64,000 nucleotides of DNA, taken from contig NZ_JAHLPY010000007.1 of NCBI RefSeq assembly GCF_018918155.1, positions 29,965 through 93,964 on the forward strand, written 5' to 3'. The position numbers were made by a program, and so were the translations under genes. The stretch is from Anaerostipes sp. MSJ-23 (GTDB lineage Bacteria > Bacillota > Clostridia > Lachnospirales > Lachnospiraceae). Below, piece after piece: positions 32,400-42,127 of the stretch; within the stretch, counting starts at the first letter, position 1, and each line of letters begins with the position of its first letter. The notes under the pieces were generated by a model. That model saw only the letters and a list, made by a program, of their open reading frames with translations, had not been told where the DNA came from and did not search any database.

Positions 32400-34856
32400 T
32401 TATTCTTTCACAGAAAATGTTAATTTCTTTTCTTTTTTTCCAATTGTCAGCGTTGTTCCTTCTTTTAGTTCTCCATTTAAGATCTTATCTGCAAGGATAT
32501 CTTCAATTTCATTTTGGATCACACGACGCAGCGGTCTTGCTCCATAATGCTCATCATAACCTTTTTCTGCAAGCCATTCATAAGCACCAGCCGTTACTTT
32601 CAGATTGACCTGATACATTTCTTTCAGCCGATCTTTTACCTGACGCATCAGAAGTTTTGCAATTTTCTTTACTTCCTCTTTTGTAAGAACTGCAAAGACA
32701 ACCGTCTCATCAATACGATTTAAAAATTCTGGGCGGAAGATTTGTTTTACTTCTTCCATAACACCCTTTGTCATACGTTCATGATTTTTCGCACGGTCAT
32801 TTTCTGTAACAAAACCAAGCTGCTTTGGAGCAATGATTCGATTGGCTCCCGCATTTGAAGTCATAATAATTACTGTATTTTTAAAATCTACTTTTCTTCC
32901 ATTCGAATCCGTAATGTGCCCATCATCCAGCACCTGAAGAAGAATGTTAAACACATCTGGATGTGCTTTTTCAATTTCATCAAATAAGATCACAGAATAT
33001 GGATGTCTTCGAATCTGCTCACTTAACTGGCCACCTTCCCCAAATCCTACATATCCAGGAGGAGAACCAATGATTTTCGATACACTATGTTTCTCCATAT
33101 ATTCTGACATATCTACACGAATCAAATCATCATCACTGCCAAACATTGCTGCAGCCAGTGCCTTGGAAAGTTCTGTTTTTCCAACACCGGTAGGTCCAAG
33201 GAATAAGAAAGAGCCAATCGGACGTTTTGGATCCTGTAAACCAACCCTGCTTCGTCTAACTGCTTTTGACACTGCTTTTACTGCTTCTTCCTGTCCAATG
33301 ACACGTTTATGCAATTCCTTTTCCAAATTGCGCAAACGTTCCATTTCTCCCTTCTTTAACTGATTCACCGGAATCTTTGTCCAAAGAGCAATCACTTCTT
33401 CTGCATCTTCATCCTCAATCTGAGGAATAGAATTTTGACGACGGTTCATTCTCTTTTGCTTACGTTCCAGATCTTTTTCCATCTTCTGTTTTTCTTTTTT
33501 CAGCTCTTTTGCAGCCATCATCTGACCATCCGCAATCAAGCTTTCAATTTTTGAAACCATTTTTTCGATTTCTTTTTTCTCTTCGATATGATCTTGTGAA
33601 ACTTTCAAAAGCCCCATACGCTTCTTTGCGCAAGTCTCATCTAAAAGATCAATCGCTTTATCCGGAAGAAAACGATCATTGATATAACGATCGGATAACT
33701 CTGCCATCGTTTCTAATACGTGATCTGGAATCACAACTTTATGATAATCTTCAAAACGATATTTCAATCCCTTTAAAATAGTTACCGTCTCTTCTCTTGT
33801 TGGTTCCTCAATTCTTACTGGCTGGAATCTTCGCTCAAGTGCTGCATCTTTTTCAAAATATTTTGTATATTCTTCATTTGTCGTTGCACCGATCAGCTGA
33901 AAATCACCTCTGGCCAAAGCTGGTTTTAAAATATTCGATGCATCCATAGCACCCTCTGAACCACCAGCACCAATCATTGTATGAATCTCATCAATAAACA
34001 AAATCACGGATGGATCATCTGTTACTTCCGCGATGATTCGTTTCATCCGCTCCTCGAATTCTCCTCTATATTTCGTACCTGCAATGACCTTTGTAAGATC
34101 TAAAGACAGCAGATGCTTTTTCTGAAGAGAAATCGGAACCGTTCCATCAACAATTCTTTGTGCAAGTCCTTCCACAATCGCTGTTTTTCCAACACCAGGA
34201 TCCCCAATCAAACATGGATTATTTTTTGTTCTGCGGCATAAAATCTGCATAACACGTTCCATCTCTTCTTCTCGTCCAATCATCGGATCCAGCTCGTGGT
34301 CTGCTGCTTTTTCTGTAAGATCCGTACTAAATTGCATCAAAAGAGAGTCTCCTCCATTTTCTGGGTCCATTCCTTCCGGTCCGCTAACCGCATCCAAAAA
34401 CTCTGCTTTTGCTGTCTTATAATCAATTCCTGCTGTCACAAGAATATCCGTATAAATACCATCCAGCGCAATCTTATTATTTTTCAAAAGACGCACTGCC
34501 TCATTATCCCCTTCCCGAATGATCGCCATTAAAATATGTTCTGTTCCAATCGAATCACAGCCATATTTTAATGCAGTTTCTCCGGCCAGTTCTAAAATTT
34601 CTTCTGCCTTTGGTGTATAAGCAAGCTTCTTTCTCCCATCCTTCGAAGCAGAAGCTTTCTCCTGCACATAACTTTCTACCATCTGTCTTGTAAGTCCATG
34701 CATTTTTAATACTTCACTTGCCATGGAACCATCCGTTCCCAAAAGACCAAGCATTAAAAATGTCGTGCTAACGTCCCGAAAGCCGAGATATTTTGCAATC
34801 TCTTTTCCTTCTTCCAGGGCTTTCGCTGCTAATTTTGTAAAAGGTAAGCGATTCAT
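32400..34856 (-). CDS. clpC: ClpC-type ATP-dependent protease ATPase
   Basis: The 818-residue AAA+ unfoldase has an N domain of two Clp repeats, Walker A sites [10 protein letters not shown] (D1) and [15 protein letters not shown] (D2), a short Lys/Glu middle domain and the ClpP-docking LGF loop ([10 protein letters not shown]). It should feed proteins to ClpP. The gene overlaps the stop of an upstream GntR-type regulator by four bases, instead of being in a ctsR-mcsA-mcsB operon. Confidence 0.95.
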   Translation of the reverse strand: MNRLPFTKLAAKALEEGKEIAKYLGFRDVSTTFLMLGLLGTDGSMASEVLKMHGLTRQMVESYVQEKASASKDGRKKLAYTPKAEEILELAGETALKYGCDSIGTEHILMAIIREGDNEAVRLLKNNKIALDGIYTDILVTAGIDYKTAKAEFLDAVSGPEGMDPENGGDSLLMQFSTDLTEKAADHELDPMIGREEEMERVMQILCRRTKNNPCLIGDPGVGKTAIVEGLAQRIVDGTVPISLQKKHLLSLDLTKVIAGTKYRGEFEERMKRIIAEVTDDPSVILFIDEIHTMIGAGGSEGAMDASNILKPALARGDFQLIGATTNEEYTKYFEKDAALERRFQPVRIEEPTREETVTILKGLKYRFEDYHKVVIPDHVLETMAELSDRYINDRFLPDKAIDLLDETCAKKRMGLLKVSQDHIEEKKEIEKMVSKIESLIADGQMMAAKELKKEKQKMEKDLERKQKRMNRRQNSIPQIEDEDAEEVIALWTKIPVNQLKKGEMERLRNLEKELHKRVIGQEEAVKAVSKAVRRSRVGLQDPKRPIGSFLFLGPTGVGKTELSKALAAAMFGSDDDLIRVDMSEYMEKHSVSKIIGSPPGYVGFGEGGQLSEQIRRHPYSVILFDEIEKAHPDVFNILLQVLDDGHITDSNGRKVDFKNTVIIMTSNAGANRIIAPKQLGFVTENDRAKNHERMTKGVMEEVKQIFRPEFLNRIDETVVFAVLTKEEVKKIAKLLMRQVKDRLKEMYQVNLKVTAGAYEWLAEKGYDEHYGARPLRRVIQNEIEDILADKILNGELKEGTTLTIGKKEKKLTFSVKE

Positions 34857-35245
34857 AGCCGTTCCTCCTGATTTCTATCTAAGTTCTCATACATGTAGTC
34901 AATCAACTGATGCATCTCGTTTTTACTAACCCCTTTACAGATTGCCTGTGCAACAAGCATCTGAAGATCTTCACCGAGATGTTCTAGTTCTTTTTGCTTT
35001 TCTTCTGCCTCAACACTGATTACCGCTCCTTTTCTGCGGTCCAGCTTCAAATAACCTTCTTCTCTTAAAATCGCATATGCTTTATTAACCGTATGCATAT
35101 TTACCCCAAGAATCTGTGCCAGCTGGCGCACAGAAGGAAGAGACTCACCATCCGCAAATTCAGCACGGGCAATTCCCATGACAATCTGATTTCGAAGCTG
35201 TATATAGATTGCCTCGTTACTATTGAAATCAATCTCCAATATCAT
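34853..35245 (-). CDS. GntR/YtrA-type transcriptional regulator
   Basis: The 130-residue regulator has an N-terminal winged HTH ([39 protein letters not shown]) and a short helical C-terminal tail, as in the YtrA subfamily. It is translationally coupled to clpC through ATGA, so it probably autoregulates and controls clpC. YtrA-like regulators are usually next to ABC transporters, so the pairing with clpC is unusual. Confidence 0.9.
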   Translation of the reverse strand: MILEIDFNSNEAIYIQLRNQIVMGIARAEFADGESLPSVRQLAQILGVNMHTVNKAYAILREEGYLKLDRRKGAVISVEAEEKQKELEHLGEDLQMLVAQAICKGVSKNEMHQLIDYMYENLDRNQEERL

Positions 35246-35267
35246 AATTGCAACCCTTCTTTCTCTA

Positions 35268-35309
35268 TTGTGTTATATACAGGCTATAATACTTATCACA
35301 CAATGTCAA
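35268..35309 (-). promoter_or_regulatory. Putative promoter/operator of gntR-clpC
   Basis: A TTGACA (35304-35309) is followed by a gapped inverted repeat, TTGTGTGATA...TATAACACAA, over 36 bases. Such symmetric GTGT/ACAC sites suit a GntR-family dimer. The -10 is not obvious, so the exact promoter is uncertain. Confidence 0.4.
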
Positions 35310-35316
35310 GTAAAAA

Positions 35317-35353
35317 AAGAGAACCCTGCATCAAAATCAGAATTCTCTTTCTT
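35317..35353 (-). terminator. Terminator after the APC permease gene
   Basis: AAAGAGAA pairs with TTCTCTTT around a ~19-base loop and is followed by TTTT on the minus strand. Confidence 0.7.
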
Positions 35354-35368
35354 CTATTATATATACAA

Positions 35369-36775
35369 TTATTTACATAATCCTCGGCGCCGGCGCACTA
35401 CATAATACATGCTATTTTCCATCGCCATGACTTTTTCCAGAGGAACACTCTTAAATACCGGAATCTTCATCTTATAGCGAATCCAGAAAAATGCATAAAC
35501 CGCAAGAATGGCAAACACAACAATGGTAATCAACCAAATGGCATTTCTTTCTGCAGGATCCGTAGAAATATTTAATACCATATACACGGTTCCAAGAATT
35601 CCAATGATCTGAAGGAGTCCGCCGCCAGGACTCTTAAAAGAACGCGGAGCTTTTGGAAGTCTTCTTCTTAGAATCAATACATCCACATGTGCCAAAATAT
35701 AAGAAATCATCCAGAATACAGAACCAACCAAAATCATAAAACTAATGGCATCGGTAGATCCATTACTAATCACAGCAAAAATCATAATTGCAATACTGAC
35801 AAACCATACTCCAATGTAAGGAACTCCATTTTTATTTGTCTTTCCAAAACACTGCGGCATCATATTCATTTTTGCCATTCCCTGACAAATGCTTGATAAC
35901 CCCTGAATTCCAGAGTTTTGTGAACTAATCACCGCAAGAGCCGCTACAAAAGCCATCCAGATTTTTCCTGGCTGTCCAAGCAGATTGACTCCATATAACA
36001 AATGTGGTGCTGCAGAATCTGCCAGCTGTTTCCAATCTGTATAGTTATGAAAACCAAGAACAAGGATCGACTGTACCGCACAAATAATAATTAATCCAAG
36101 CATCATACCAAGCGGTACATTCTTCTTTGCATTTTTTACTTCCTTCGAAATTGGAATCGCATATTCCGCACCAATAAACAGCCAGAATGCCACCGCCGTC
36201 ATTGAAACAACGGAAGAAAAATTCGTTACCATACACATTGGCTGATGAACCATTTTTCCAGTACCAAGACCAAGTGCTCCAATAATTCCCATCAAGATCA
36301 TCGAACCGACCAAAAGATAAGCAACCAAATCCTGAATCTTTGCAAACATATCAACACCACGTAAATTTGCAATCAATAAAATAATAGTCATAATAATGGT
36401 ATATGCAAGACGTGGAATTGGCAAATGAAACGTTTGCTCCATCGCATAAGCAAAAATAGATGCTTCCACACCAGAAGATAATACGTTACATAATAAATAT
36501 CCGCCAACCATAGAAATCAGTGTTGGAAAAGGTCCCATACTTGCCAGTGTATACTGTGCCAAACCACCTGTTGTATTCGGCATCAATGCATTCAGCTCTG
36601 AAAGAGACGCAATCGTTGTCATATTCAGTAAACAGGCAATCACCATCGCAACGATAAAGACAACTCCAATGGTTCCTGCTCCCTGTCCAAGAGAAACCAG
36701 ACAGCTTGTCGCAATGACCAAACCAACCGAAACCGATATGACACTTCTTAATCCAAGTTTTTTCTCTTCTGCCAT
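35369..36775 (-). CDS. APC-family amino acid permease
   Basis: The 468-residue transporter has about twelve spans. It begins near MAEEKKLGLRSVISVSVGLV and keeps the unwound helix-1 region as SLGQGAGTIG. It belongs to the amino acid-polyamine-organocation superfamily; the substrate is not evident. It is the last gene of an operon with a dehydrogenase, an AraC regulator and a PII protein. The 15-bp gap after the PII gene suggests PII may regulate it. Confidence 0.88.
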   Translation of the reverse strand: MAEEKKLGLRSVISVSVGLVIATSCLVSLGQGAGTIGVVFIVAMVIACLLNMTTIASLSELNALMPNTTGGLAQYTLASMGPFPTLISMVGGYLLCNVLSSGVEASIFAYAMEQTFHLPIPRLAYTIIMTIILLIANLRGVDMFAKIQDLVAYLLVGSMILMGIIGALGLGTGKMVHQPMCMVTNFSSVVSMTAVAFWLFIGAEYAIPISKEVKNAKKNVPLGMMLGLIIICAVQSILVLGFHNYTDWKQLADSAAPHLLYGVNLLGQPGKIWMAFVAALAVISSQNSGIQGLSSICQGMAKMNMMPQCFGKTNKNGVPYIGVWFVSIAIMIFAVISNGSTDAISFMILVGSVFWMISYILAHVDVLILRRRLPKAPRSFKSPGGGLLQIIGILGTVYMVLNISTDPAERNAIWLITIVVFAILAVYAFFWIRYKMKIPVFKSVPLEKVMAMENSMYYVVRRRRGLCK

Positions 36776-36790
36776 CGTGCCACCTCCCTT

Positions 36791-37135
36791 TTACAGAGCA
36801 TCGACGCCTTCATCTCCGGTTCTGACTCTAACAACATTGTCAATTCCATAAATGAAGATCTTTCCATCCCCGATGTGTCCGGTATACAATTCATGTTTTA
36901 CTGTTTCCACAATATCATCTACCTTATCTGTCTCAACAACGATATTAATCTGTTGTTTTGGCAAAAGTTCCATTTCATTATACTCATCAACCTCGTACTC
37001 TCTCGTACCCTTTTCAATACCGCAGCCAAGAACCTGTATCACTGTCATTCCACGAACTCCAGCCTGACTTAACACCGTTTTTAAATTTGGTAATTTTGAC
37101 ATCCCTGTAATAATTTCAATCTTTGATAAACTCAT
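36791..37135 (-). CDS. PII-family signal transduction protein
   Basis: The 114-residue protein has the GlnB/GlnK fold signatures: GMTVIQVLGCGIEKGTREYE running into the T-loop with Tyr residues, and the C-terminal GHIGDGKIFIYGIDNVVRVR. PII proteins sense 2-oxoglutarate, ATP/ADP and nitrogen state, and classically gate AmtB. Here the neighbour is an APC permease and no amtB is present, so it may control amino acid uptake. The T-loop differs from E. coli GlnB around the uridylylated Tyr. Confidence 0.92.
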   Translation of the reverse strand: MSLSKIEIITGMSKLPNLKTVLSQAGVRGMTVIQVLGCGIEKGTREYEVDEYNEMELLPKQQINIVVETDKVDDIVETVKHELYTGHIGDGKIFIYGIDNVVRVRTGDEGVDAL

Positions 37136-37156
37136 TCTTCATTCCTCCGTATTCTT

Positions 37157-37960
37157 TTATTTTTTCTTCCATTTCCGAAGATACGCCTCCGGCGTCATCC
37201 CAGCAAATTTCTTAAAATCCCTCGTCATATGCGGTTGATCATAATAGCCACATTCCACCGCTAATTCTTCCATACTCATTCTCTTTCCATTCTTCTCCAT
37301 CTTCTGAATCAGATTTTGAAAACGAACGAACTCTCCGAATACCTTCGGTGAAATTCCATGTACTTTCTTAAAGACTCTTCGGATATAACAAGCCGAATAC
37401 CCTGTCTCCCCTTCCAAATCTCGAATGGAAAGATTGCCTTTCTTACCATAAATTCTCATCCGGATATAATCTTCCAAAGAGAAAGATTTCTCATCCTTTG
37501 CAAGCTTTTTACAATACTGCTTCAAAAAAGTCTCCATTCGTTTTTCCATAGAATTTTGATCTGCAATCTCTTCCTGCAAAAAATCCCCAAATACATTTCC
37601 ATCAATCAAAAGATCATCATCTATAATTTCCTCAATGGAAAGATCCTTTGGAAGCTTACACTTTCCAGGTTCAAACCTCACACCAAAATATCTGGTATTT
37701 TTCATCAGCGGCCATTTTTTTGCCCGAAATACCGTTCCTCCGATGTAAGTATGAACCTGATCTTGATCCAATGAAAAAAGAAGATCGACACATCCATCCG
37801 GCACTGCCTTCACATCCTCACACGGATGCTCTCCGGTCATCAACTCATAAAAATGTGAAATACCATAATTATTGATCATCACTTGATGATAGCCTTCACA
37901 CTCTCTCATCAAATATGGCTGAATCATCATTCCACAATCTTCTTTTTTCATATACGTCAT
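37157..37960 (-). CDS. AraC-family transcriptional regulator
   Basis: The 267-residue regulator has an N-terminal cupin-like sensor (VPDGCVDLLFSL..., TYIGGTVFRAKKWPLM) and a C-terminal double HTH (GNLSIRDLEGETGYSACYIR and MEELAVECGYYDQPHMTRDF). It is embedded in the operon, six bases after the dehydrogenase gene, so it probably activates its own unit in response to an amino acid or amine. Confidence 0.9.
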   Translation of the reverse strand: MTYMKKEDCGMMIQPYLMRECEGYHQVMINNYGISHFYELMTGEHPCEDVKAVPDGCVDLLFSLDQDQVHTYIGGTVFRAKKWPLMKNTRYFGVRFEPGKCKLPKDLSIEEIIDDDLLIDGNVFGDFLQEEIADQNSMEKRMETFLKQYCKKLAKDEKSFSLEDYIRMRIYGKKGNLSIRDLEGETGYSACYIRRVFKKVHGISPKVFGEFVRFQNLIQKMEKNGKRMSMEELAVECGYYDQPHMTRDFKKFAGMTPEAYLRKWKKK

Positions 37961-37966
37961 CTCCTT

Positions 37967-39097
37967 TTAAGCCATATCAGGCTTATCCCATAATGGAAGT
38001 TCGATTCCAATATGTTCTTTCAAGGCATTCTGATAAACAACATTTCCCCATGCAATATCTTCTACCGGCATTCCTCCTACGGAATAAACAATGATTTCAT
38101 CATCGTTTTCTCTTCCCTTAACATCTCCTGCAATTACATCCGCAAGATCGATGATATCATCACGTGAAATTTTTCCTTCATGCATCAGATCTGTAAATTT
38201 TGACCCGATGATCTGTACCAATTCATAACTTGGATAAGGAAATTCTTCTGCCCATGCTTCATATAATTTATAATTATCAACTACAAGTTTACAGTCATTG
38301 ATCAGAAAATCATCATCAAAACGTGCAGCAGACGGCATGCAAATCAATGCGCCCTTCTTTACCCATGCTTTATTGATATATGGAAAATCTTTTTCTTTGA
38401 CTGCTGCCGTTGTTGTCATACAAATGATGTCACTTCCAGTTACCGCTTCTTCGACCGTATCACAAACAACAACATTTTCAATCGTTGGACATTCCTCTTT
38501 TACAAAGGCCAGGAACGAATCCATGGAACGTTTTCCTCTTCCCTTGACTCTTACATTTTTTAAATTTGGACAGGCACAGGTAAAAGCTTTTAATGAAGTT
38601 TTCCCCATAACTCCCGGACCAACAATTGCAACCGTAGAAGCATCCTTCTTTGCCAGATATTTTGCTCCAACCCCTGGAATTGCTCCGGTACGATAACTGC
38701 TTACTAAGTTTGCAGACATCATTGCTAATGGAAGACCTGTATCTTTATCATTCAGCATCATCATAAGAATCGATCTTGGAAGACCCTTTTTCTTATTTTC
38801 CACATTCGATCCATACCATTTCATACCAGCCATCTGTGTATGACCTCCAAGATACGCCGGCATCGCCATAAAACGACGATCATCTGCATTTTTTGGCATT
38901 CCAGGAAACTTTGGATCATCCGGAAACATTACCTGAGCCCCATGAGAATTATGATTGGTTCCAGCCATAACATAATCCCCTTTTTTCAAGGTAATCAACA
39001 TCTTTTCCATTGTGTCAATACACTGATCCATATTTTTCACACCGGCTTTGATCATATCCGGCTCACTAAGATATAAAAAACTAACTTTTGTGTCCAT
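37967..39097 (-). CDS. Ornithine cyclodeaminase / mu-crystallin-family dehydrogenase
   Basis: The 376-residue protein has the family Rossmann core (STVAIVGPGVMGKTSLKAF) and the preceding NLVSSYRTGAIPGVGAKYLA with the conserved Arg and Lys. Relatives deaminate or reduce imino/amino acids; close homologues are sometimes named tyramine oxidase subunit B, which is not proven. It leads the operon with AraC, PII and the permease, suggesting catabolism or salvage of an amino acid. Confidence 0.85.
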   Translation of the reverse strand: MDTKVSFLYLSEPDMIKAGVKNMDQCIDTMEKMLITLKKGDYVMAGTNHNSHGAQVMFPDDPKFPGMPKNADDRRFMAMPAYLGGHTQMAGMKWYGSNVENKKKGLPRSILMMMLNDKDTGLPLAMMSANLVSSYRTGAIPGVGAKYLAKKDASTVAIVGPGVMGKTSLKAFTCACPNLKNVRVKGRGKRSMDSFLAFVKEECPTIENVVVCDTVEEAVTGSDIICMTTTAAVKEKDFPYINKAWVKKGALICMPSAARFDDDFLINDCKLVVDNYKLYEAWAEEFPYPSYELVQIIGSKFTDLMHEGKISRDDIIDLADVIAGDVKGRENDDEIIVYSVGGMPVEDIAWGNVVYQNALKEHIGIELPLWDKPDMA

Positions 39098-39186
39098 AAC
39101 TGCATCCTCCTGTTGTCCTAATGAAACTTACCAGTTTCTTCTATGCATCAGCCCCATCCTTATCTATAGACCGTTTCATGTCTAAT

Positions 39187-39222
39187 AACAAAAAAGACGC
39201 CTGTAATAAATACAGACGCCTT
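39187..39222 (-). terminator. Terminator downstream of the amidase gene
   Basis: On the minus strand AAAGGCGTCTGTA pairs along its whole length with TACAGGCGTCTTT when G-U pairs are allowed, and six T follow. Pairing is poorer on the other strand, which fixes the direction. Confidence 0.75.
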
Positions 39223-39350
39223 TGACTGATTACTAATATTTTTTATGCAGTTATTTTAACACCGCTATTTTCTTTTGTCTTGTAAAAAACGATACTCCAT
39301 CAATCTGTCCTGATTATAGCACAATCTAAGAACCTATACAATCCCAAGTC

Positions 39351-40226
39351 TTAATGGAGAAGAAACTTACGATAAAAATATTGATTATGCTCCTTCTTTC
39401 CATCGACCATCAAAGTAACTTTTTGACGATTCTGTTGTCCTTTTTGACGACTTCCAAGGCAATAATCTACAATCGCCTGTGCATCTGCCTTTGCCATTTT
39501 CTGAATCTTTTCATCACTCAATAAGAACTTTTGATAATCGCCAGCATGATCCACAAAACTATGCTCCACAATCACCCCTGGAATATTTTTATAAATACTA
39601 TCTTGAATCACATGATAATAATCTTGTAATTTCCCATTCGGATATTTTTGATTTTTCTCGGAAGTACGCATCAAAAATCCTTGATTCTCAAGTCCTGTTT
39701 TCTTTAACTGCTCAAGGAAATGACATCCAAGTACTTGAGCCTTAGAAGCAACTTCTTTCCGGTAATATCCCGTTGGAACAAGCACGGTACAACCATGATC
39801 ATATTCCACACCATCTCCATAGGCATTATTATGCAGACTAATAAAAAGATCCGCTCCATCCTTCTTTGCCTTACTGACACGCTCTCCAAGCCCCGGCTTT
39901 GTATCTGATGACCTTGTCATCCTAATCTTAATATTTGGATAGGAAGCAAGCGCATCGGAAATTCCATATGCGATCTTTAAATTCACATCTTTTTCCAAAA
40001 CTTTCTTTCCATCAAACTTGCCAACAGCGCCACTATCGACACCGCCATGACCAGGATCCAACTCAATCACCCATTGTTTTTTCTTTATTGTCTTCCTTAC
40101 AGACTCTGTCGTTGTTGAAACCTTTTTCGTCTTTTTCACTTCCGTTTTACTTTTAGCACTACAACCAGCCAAAACACTAAAGCAAAACAAACCTATAAAA
40201 AAAGCAAATCCTCTTCTCCTTATCAT
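39351..40226 (-). CDS. N-acetylmuramoyl-L-alanine amidase (Amidase_3) lipoprotein
   Basis: The 291-residue hydrolase has a lipoprotein signal (FCFSVLAGCSAK, Cys at the lipobox) and a Ser/Thr/Lys linker. A zinc amidase domain follows with ELDPGHGGVDSG, the Glu of KVLEKDVNLKIA, the His of FISLHNNAYG and the catalytic Glu of VIVEHSFVD. It should cleave the bond between muramic acid and the stem peptide outside the membrane. It is transcribed alone. Confidence 0.92.
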   Translation of the reverse strand: MIRRRGFAFFIGLFCFSVLAGCSAKSKTEVKKTKKVSTTTESVRKTIKKKQWVIELDPGHGGVDSGAVGKFDGKKVLEKDVNLKIAYGISDALASYPNIKIRMTRSSDTKPGLGERVSKAKKDGADLFISLHNNAYGDGVEYDHGCTVLVPTGYYRKEVASKAQVLGCHFLEQLKKTGLENQGFLMRTSEKNQKYPNGKLQDYYHVIQDSIYKNIPGVIVEHSFVDHAGDYQKFLLSDEKIQKMAKADAQAIVDYCLGSRQKGQQNRQKVTLMVDGKKEHNQYFYRKFLLH

Positions 40227-40250
40227 TGTTCTTCCTTTCCTTAAAAAAAC

Positions 40251-40283
40251 AAAAAGGAAAATGCATTTTTACATTTTCCTTTC
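40251..40283 (-). terminator. Terminator after the nucleotidyltransferase gene
   Basis: AAAGGAAAATG pairs with CATTTTCCTTT around an 8-base loop and a T-run follows on the minus strand. Confidence 0.8.
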
Positions 40284-40306
40284 TTTTGATCTTATCATGT
40301 TTATTC

Positions 40307-41224
40307 TTAAGCCCAAAGATTTTCTGGATATACACCCTCTTTGATCAGGTTTCCGAAAGCTTCCTGTACGGATTCTTTATCTTCCTGATAGGTAACACCA
40401 AACCAGCGGTCCTGTGTCTCCAGTACTTTTACATTGGCACGTTTTTCTTTTAAAAGTTCATCTACGATATTTGGAAGCAGATATTCTTTCTTTAAATCTC
40501 CATCTTCAATTCCAGCAAGGAAGTTTTTAAAATCTTCTGCCAGATACCCAAGAAAGTTTGGATATGCAGCCCACATATTCATAGACACATTATCATCTGG
40601 ACTTACCCATTTTTGAACATCCGCATTATCACACAGAATCTTACCGTCTTCTCCCATCTTGATTCCGGTTGTCTCATGAACCTGGCTTAACAGACCTTCT
40701 TCATCCACTACACTGATACCTCTTGTAACTGTTCCATTATCACTCAGTGTGTTTTTCAAAATAAATCCAGCCATACCCATTGTAAATTCTCTTCCAAGAT
40801 CTTCTCCAGATACAAGGAAATCATGAAGCTTCACAAACGCCTCTTTTCCATAATAATCATCCGCATTAATGATGACAAATGGTTCTTTTACAATATCTTT
40901 GCAACATAAAACAGCCTGTCCAGTTCCCCATGGTTTTGTACGTCCTTCTGGTACCTCAAAACCTTCTGGAAGGTCATCCAATTCCTGAAATACATACTCT
41001 ACATCGATCTGTTCTTTGATACGATTTCCGATGACTTCCTCAAACTCCTCAAAAATATCTTTACGAATAATAAAAACAACCTTATTAAATCCTGCCTCTT
41101 TTGCATCATGAATGGAATAATCCATAATGATTTCTCCATTTGGTCCCATCTTCGCAAGCTGCTTAATTCCGGCACCATATCGTGAACCGATTCCTGCTGC
41201 CATAATAATCAACGTTGTATCCAT
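40307..41224 (-). CDS. Sugar-phosphate nucleotidyltransferase
   Basis: The 305-residue enzyme belongs to the NTP_transferase family that makes NDP-sugars. It starts MDTTLIIMAAGIGSRYGAG (nucleotide loop), has the Lys of IKQLAKMGPNGE, PFVIINADDYYGKEAF with the metal Asp, and WFGVTYQEDKESV near the end. The sugar is not evident. A fragment of a related gene (residues ~32-95) is fused to an ICE gene at the far end of the window. Confidence 0.9.
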   Translation of the reverse strand: MDTTLIIMAAGIGSRYGAGIKQLAKMGPNGEIIMDYSIHDAKEAGFNKVVFIIRKDIFEEFEEVIGNRIKEQIDVEYVFQELDDLPEGFEVPEGRTKPWGTGQAVLCCKDIVKEPFVIINADDYYGKEAFVKLHDFLVSGEDLGREFTMGMAGFILKNTLSDNGTVTRGISVVDEEGLLSQVHETTGIKMGEDGKILCDNADVQKWVSPDDNVSMNMWAAYPNFLGYLAEDFKNFLAGIEDGDLKKEYLLPNIVDELLKEKRANVKVLETQDRWFGVTYQEDKESVQEAFGNLIKEGVYPENLWA

Positions 41225-41432
41225 GACTATCCTCTTAGGGCTTCTTATTGCCCTTCTCCTTTCTCACGTGGTCCCTATCTGCTTCCTCAAACAGACAGAT
41301 ACTCCTTTATACCTTACCTCTAAAAAAGCACAAAAAACCATTTTTACACTATTTATATCTATACATTGTAAAAAGAATTTCGATGAAAGTCAACCCCTCT
41401 GCCATAAAATGTCATAAAATAGGCAGATTCTG

Positions 41433-42032
41433 TCATGATACGATCAAATCTTTGACAAACTTACAGATTCTCCAAAATAGCCAGCCAGCAAGTGCTCCCG
41501 CCGTGTTCGTCACCACATCATCAATCTGTGCATAACCTCTCTGCGTCTCATACTGAATAATTTCCAAACATAAGCTGAATAAAAATGCCATATCGACACA
41601 AAAACAACCACTCTGAAATTTCTTAAATCCCATTGGAAATAAAATACCAAATGGAAGAAACATAATAATGTTCTCTACAAAATACGCATGACATTGCATC
41701 GTATTTCCCCATGTTTCAAAAAGCGTCAAGCTCACCTGATTTCTTGTACCAGGCTCTCTGGAAAAGAATGCTACATTTAATAAAACCGTCAGATAAATGA
41801 TAATTAAAACCCAAAACCATTTTCTCCAGTTCTTCCTGAGCCAATCTCCCTTTCCTGCAAGATGTACACATAACTCCAGCACAATAATAAACGCCAAGCC
41901 AATCCCGGCTCCAACCATCAAATACCGAATCGGCTGCAACATATCTTCACGGATATACTGTATCAAATGCATCAATTTCCCTGTAATCCCGGAACCATTT
42001 CCATTTGCCATTTCCAACCATATTCTATTCAT
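41433..42032 (-). CDS. VanZ-family membrane protein
   Basis: The protein of about 199 residues has four to five spans and the VanZ signature (FVENIIMFLPFGILFPMGF and YAQIDDVVTNTAGALAGWLF). VanZ-like proteins are linked to teicoplanin resistance and possibly to envelope polymers, but the biochemical role is not settled. I start at 42032 because GGGGGA lies seven bases upstream; the ATG two codons earlier is too close to it. Confidence 0.88.
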   Translation of the reverse strand: MNRIWLEMANGNGSGITGKLMHLIQYIREDMLQPIRYLMVGAGIGLAFIIVLELCVHLAGKGDWLRKNWRKWFWVLIIIYLTVLLNVAFFSREPGTRNQVSLTLFETWGNTMQCHAYFVENIIMFLPFGILFPMGFKKFQSGCFCVDMAFLFSLCLEIIQYETQRGYAQIDDVVTNTAGALAGWLFWRICKFVKDLIVS

Positions 42033-42127
42033 AACCATTCCCCCTTTACAGGTCCATCTTATTTTACAAAATATTTTAAATATAAAAAATTACAAAGTCA
42101 AGAAAGCAAAACATTCTTCAGAAAATC

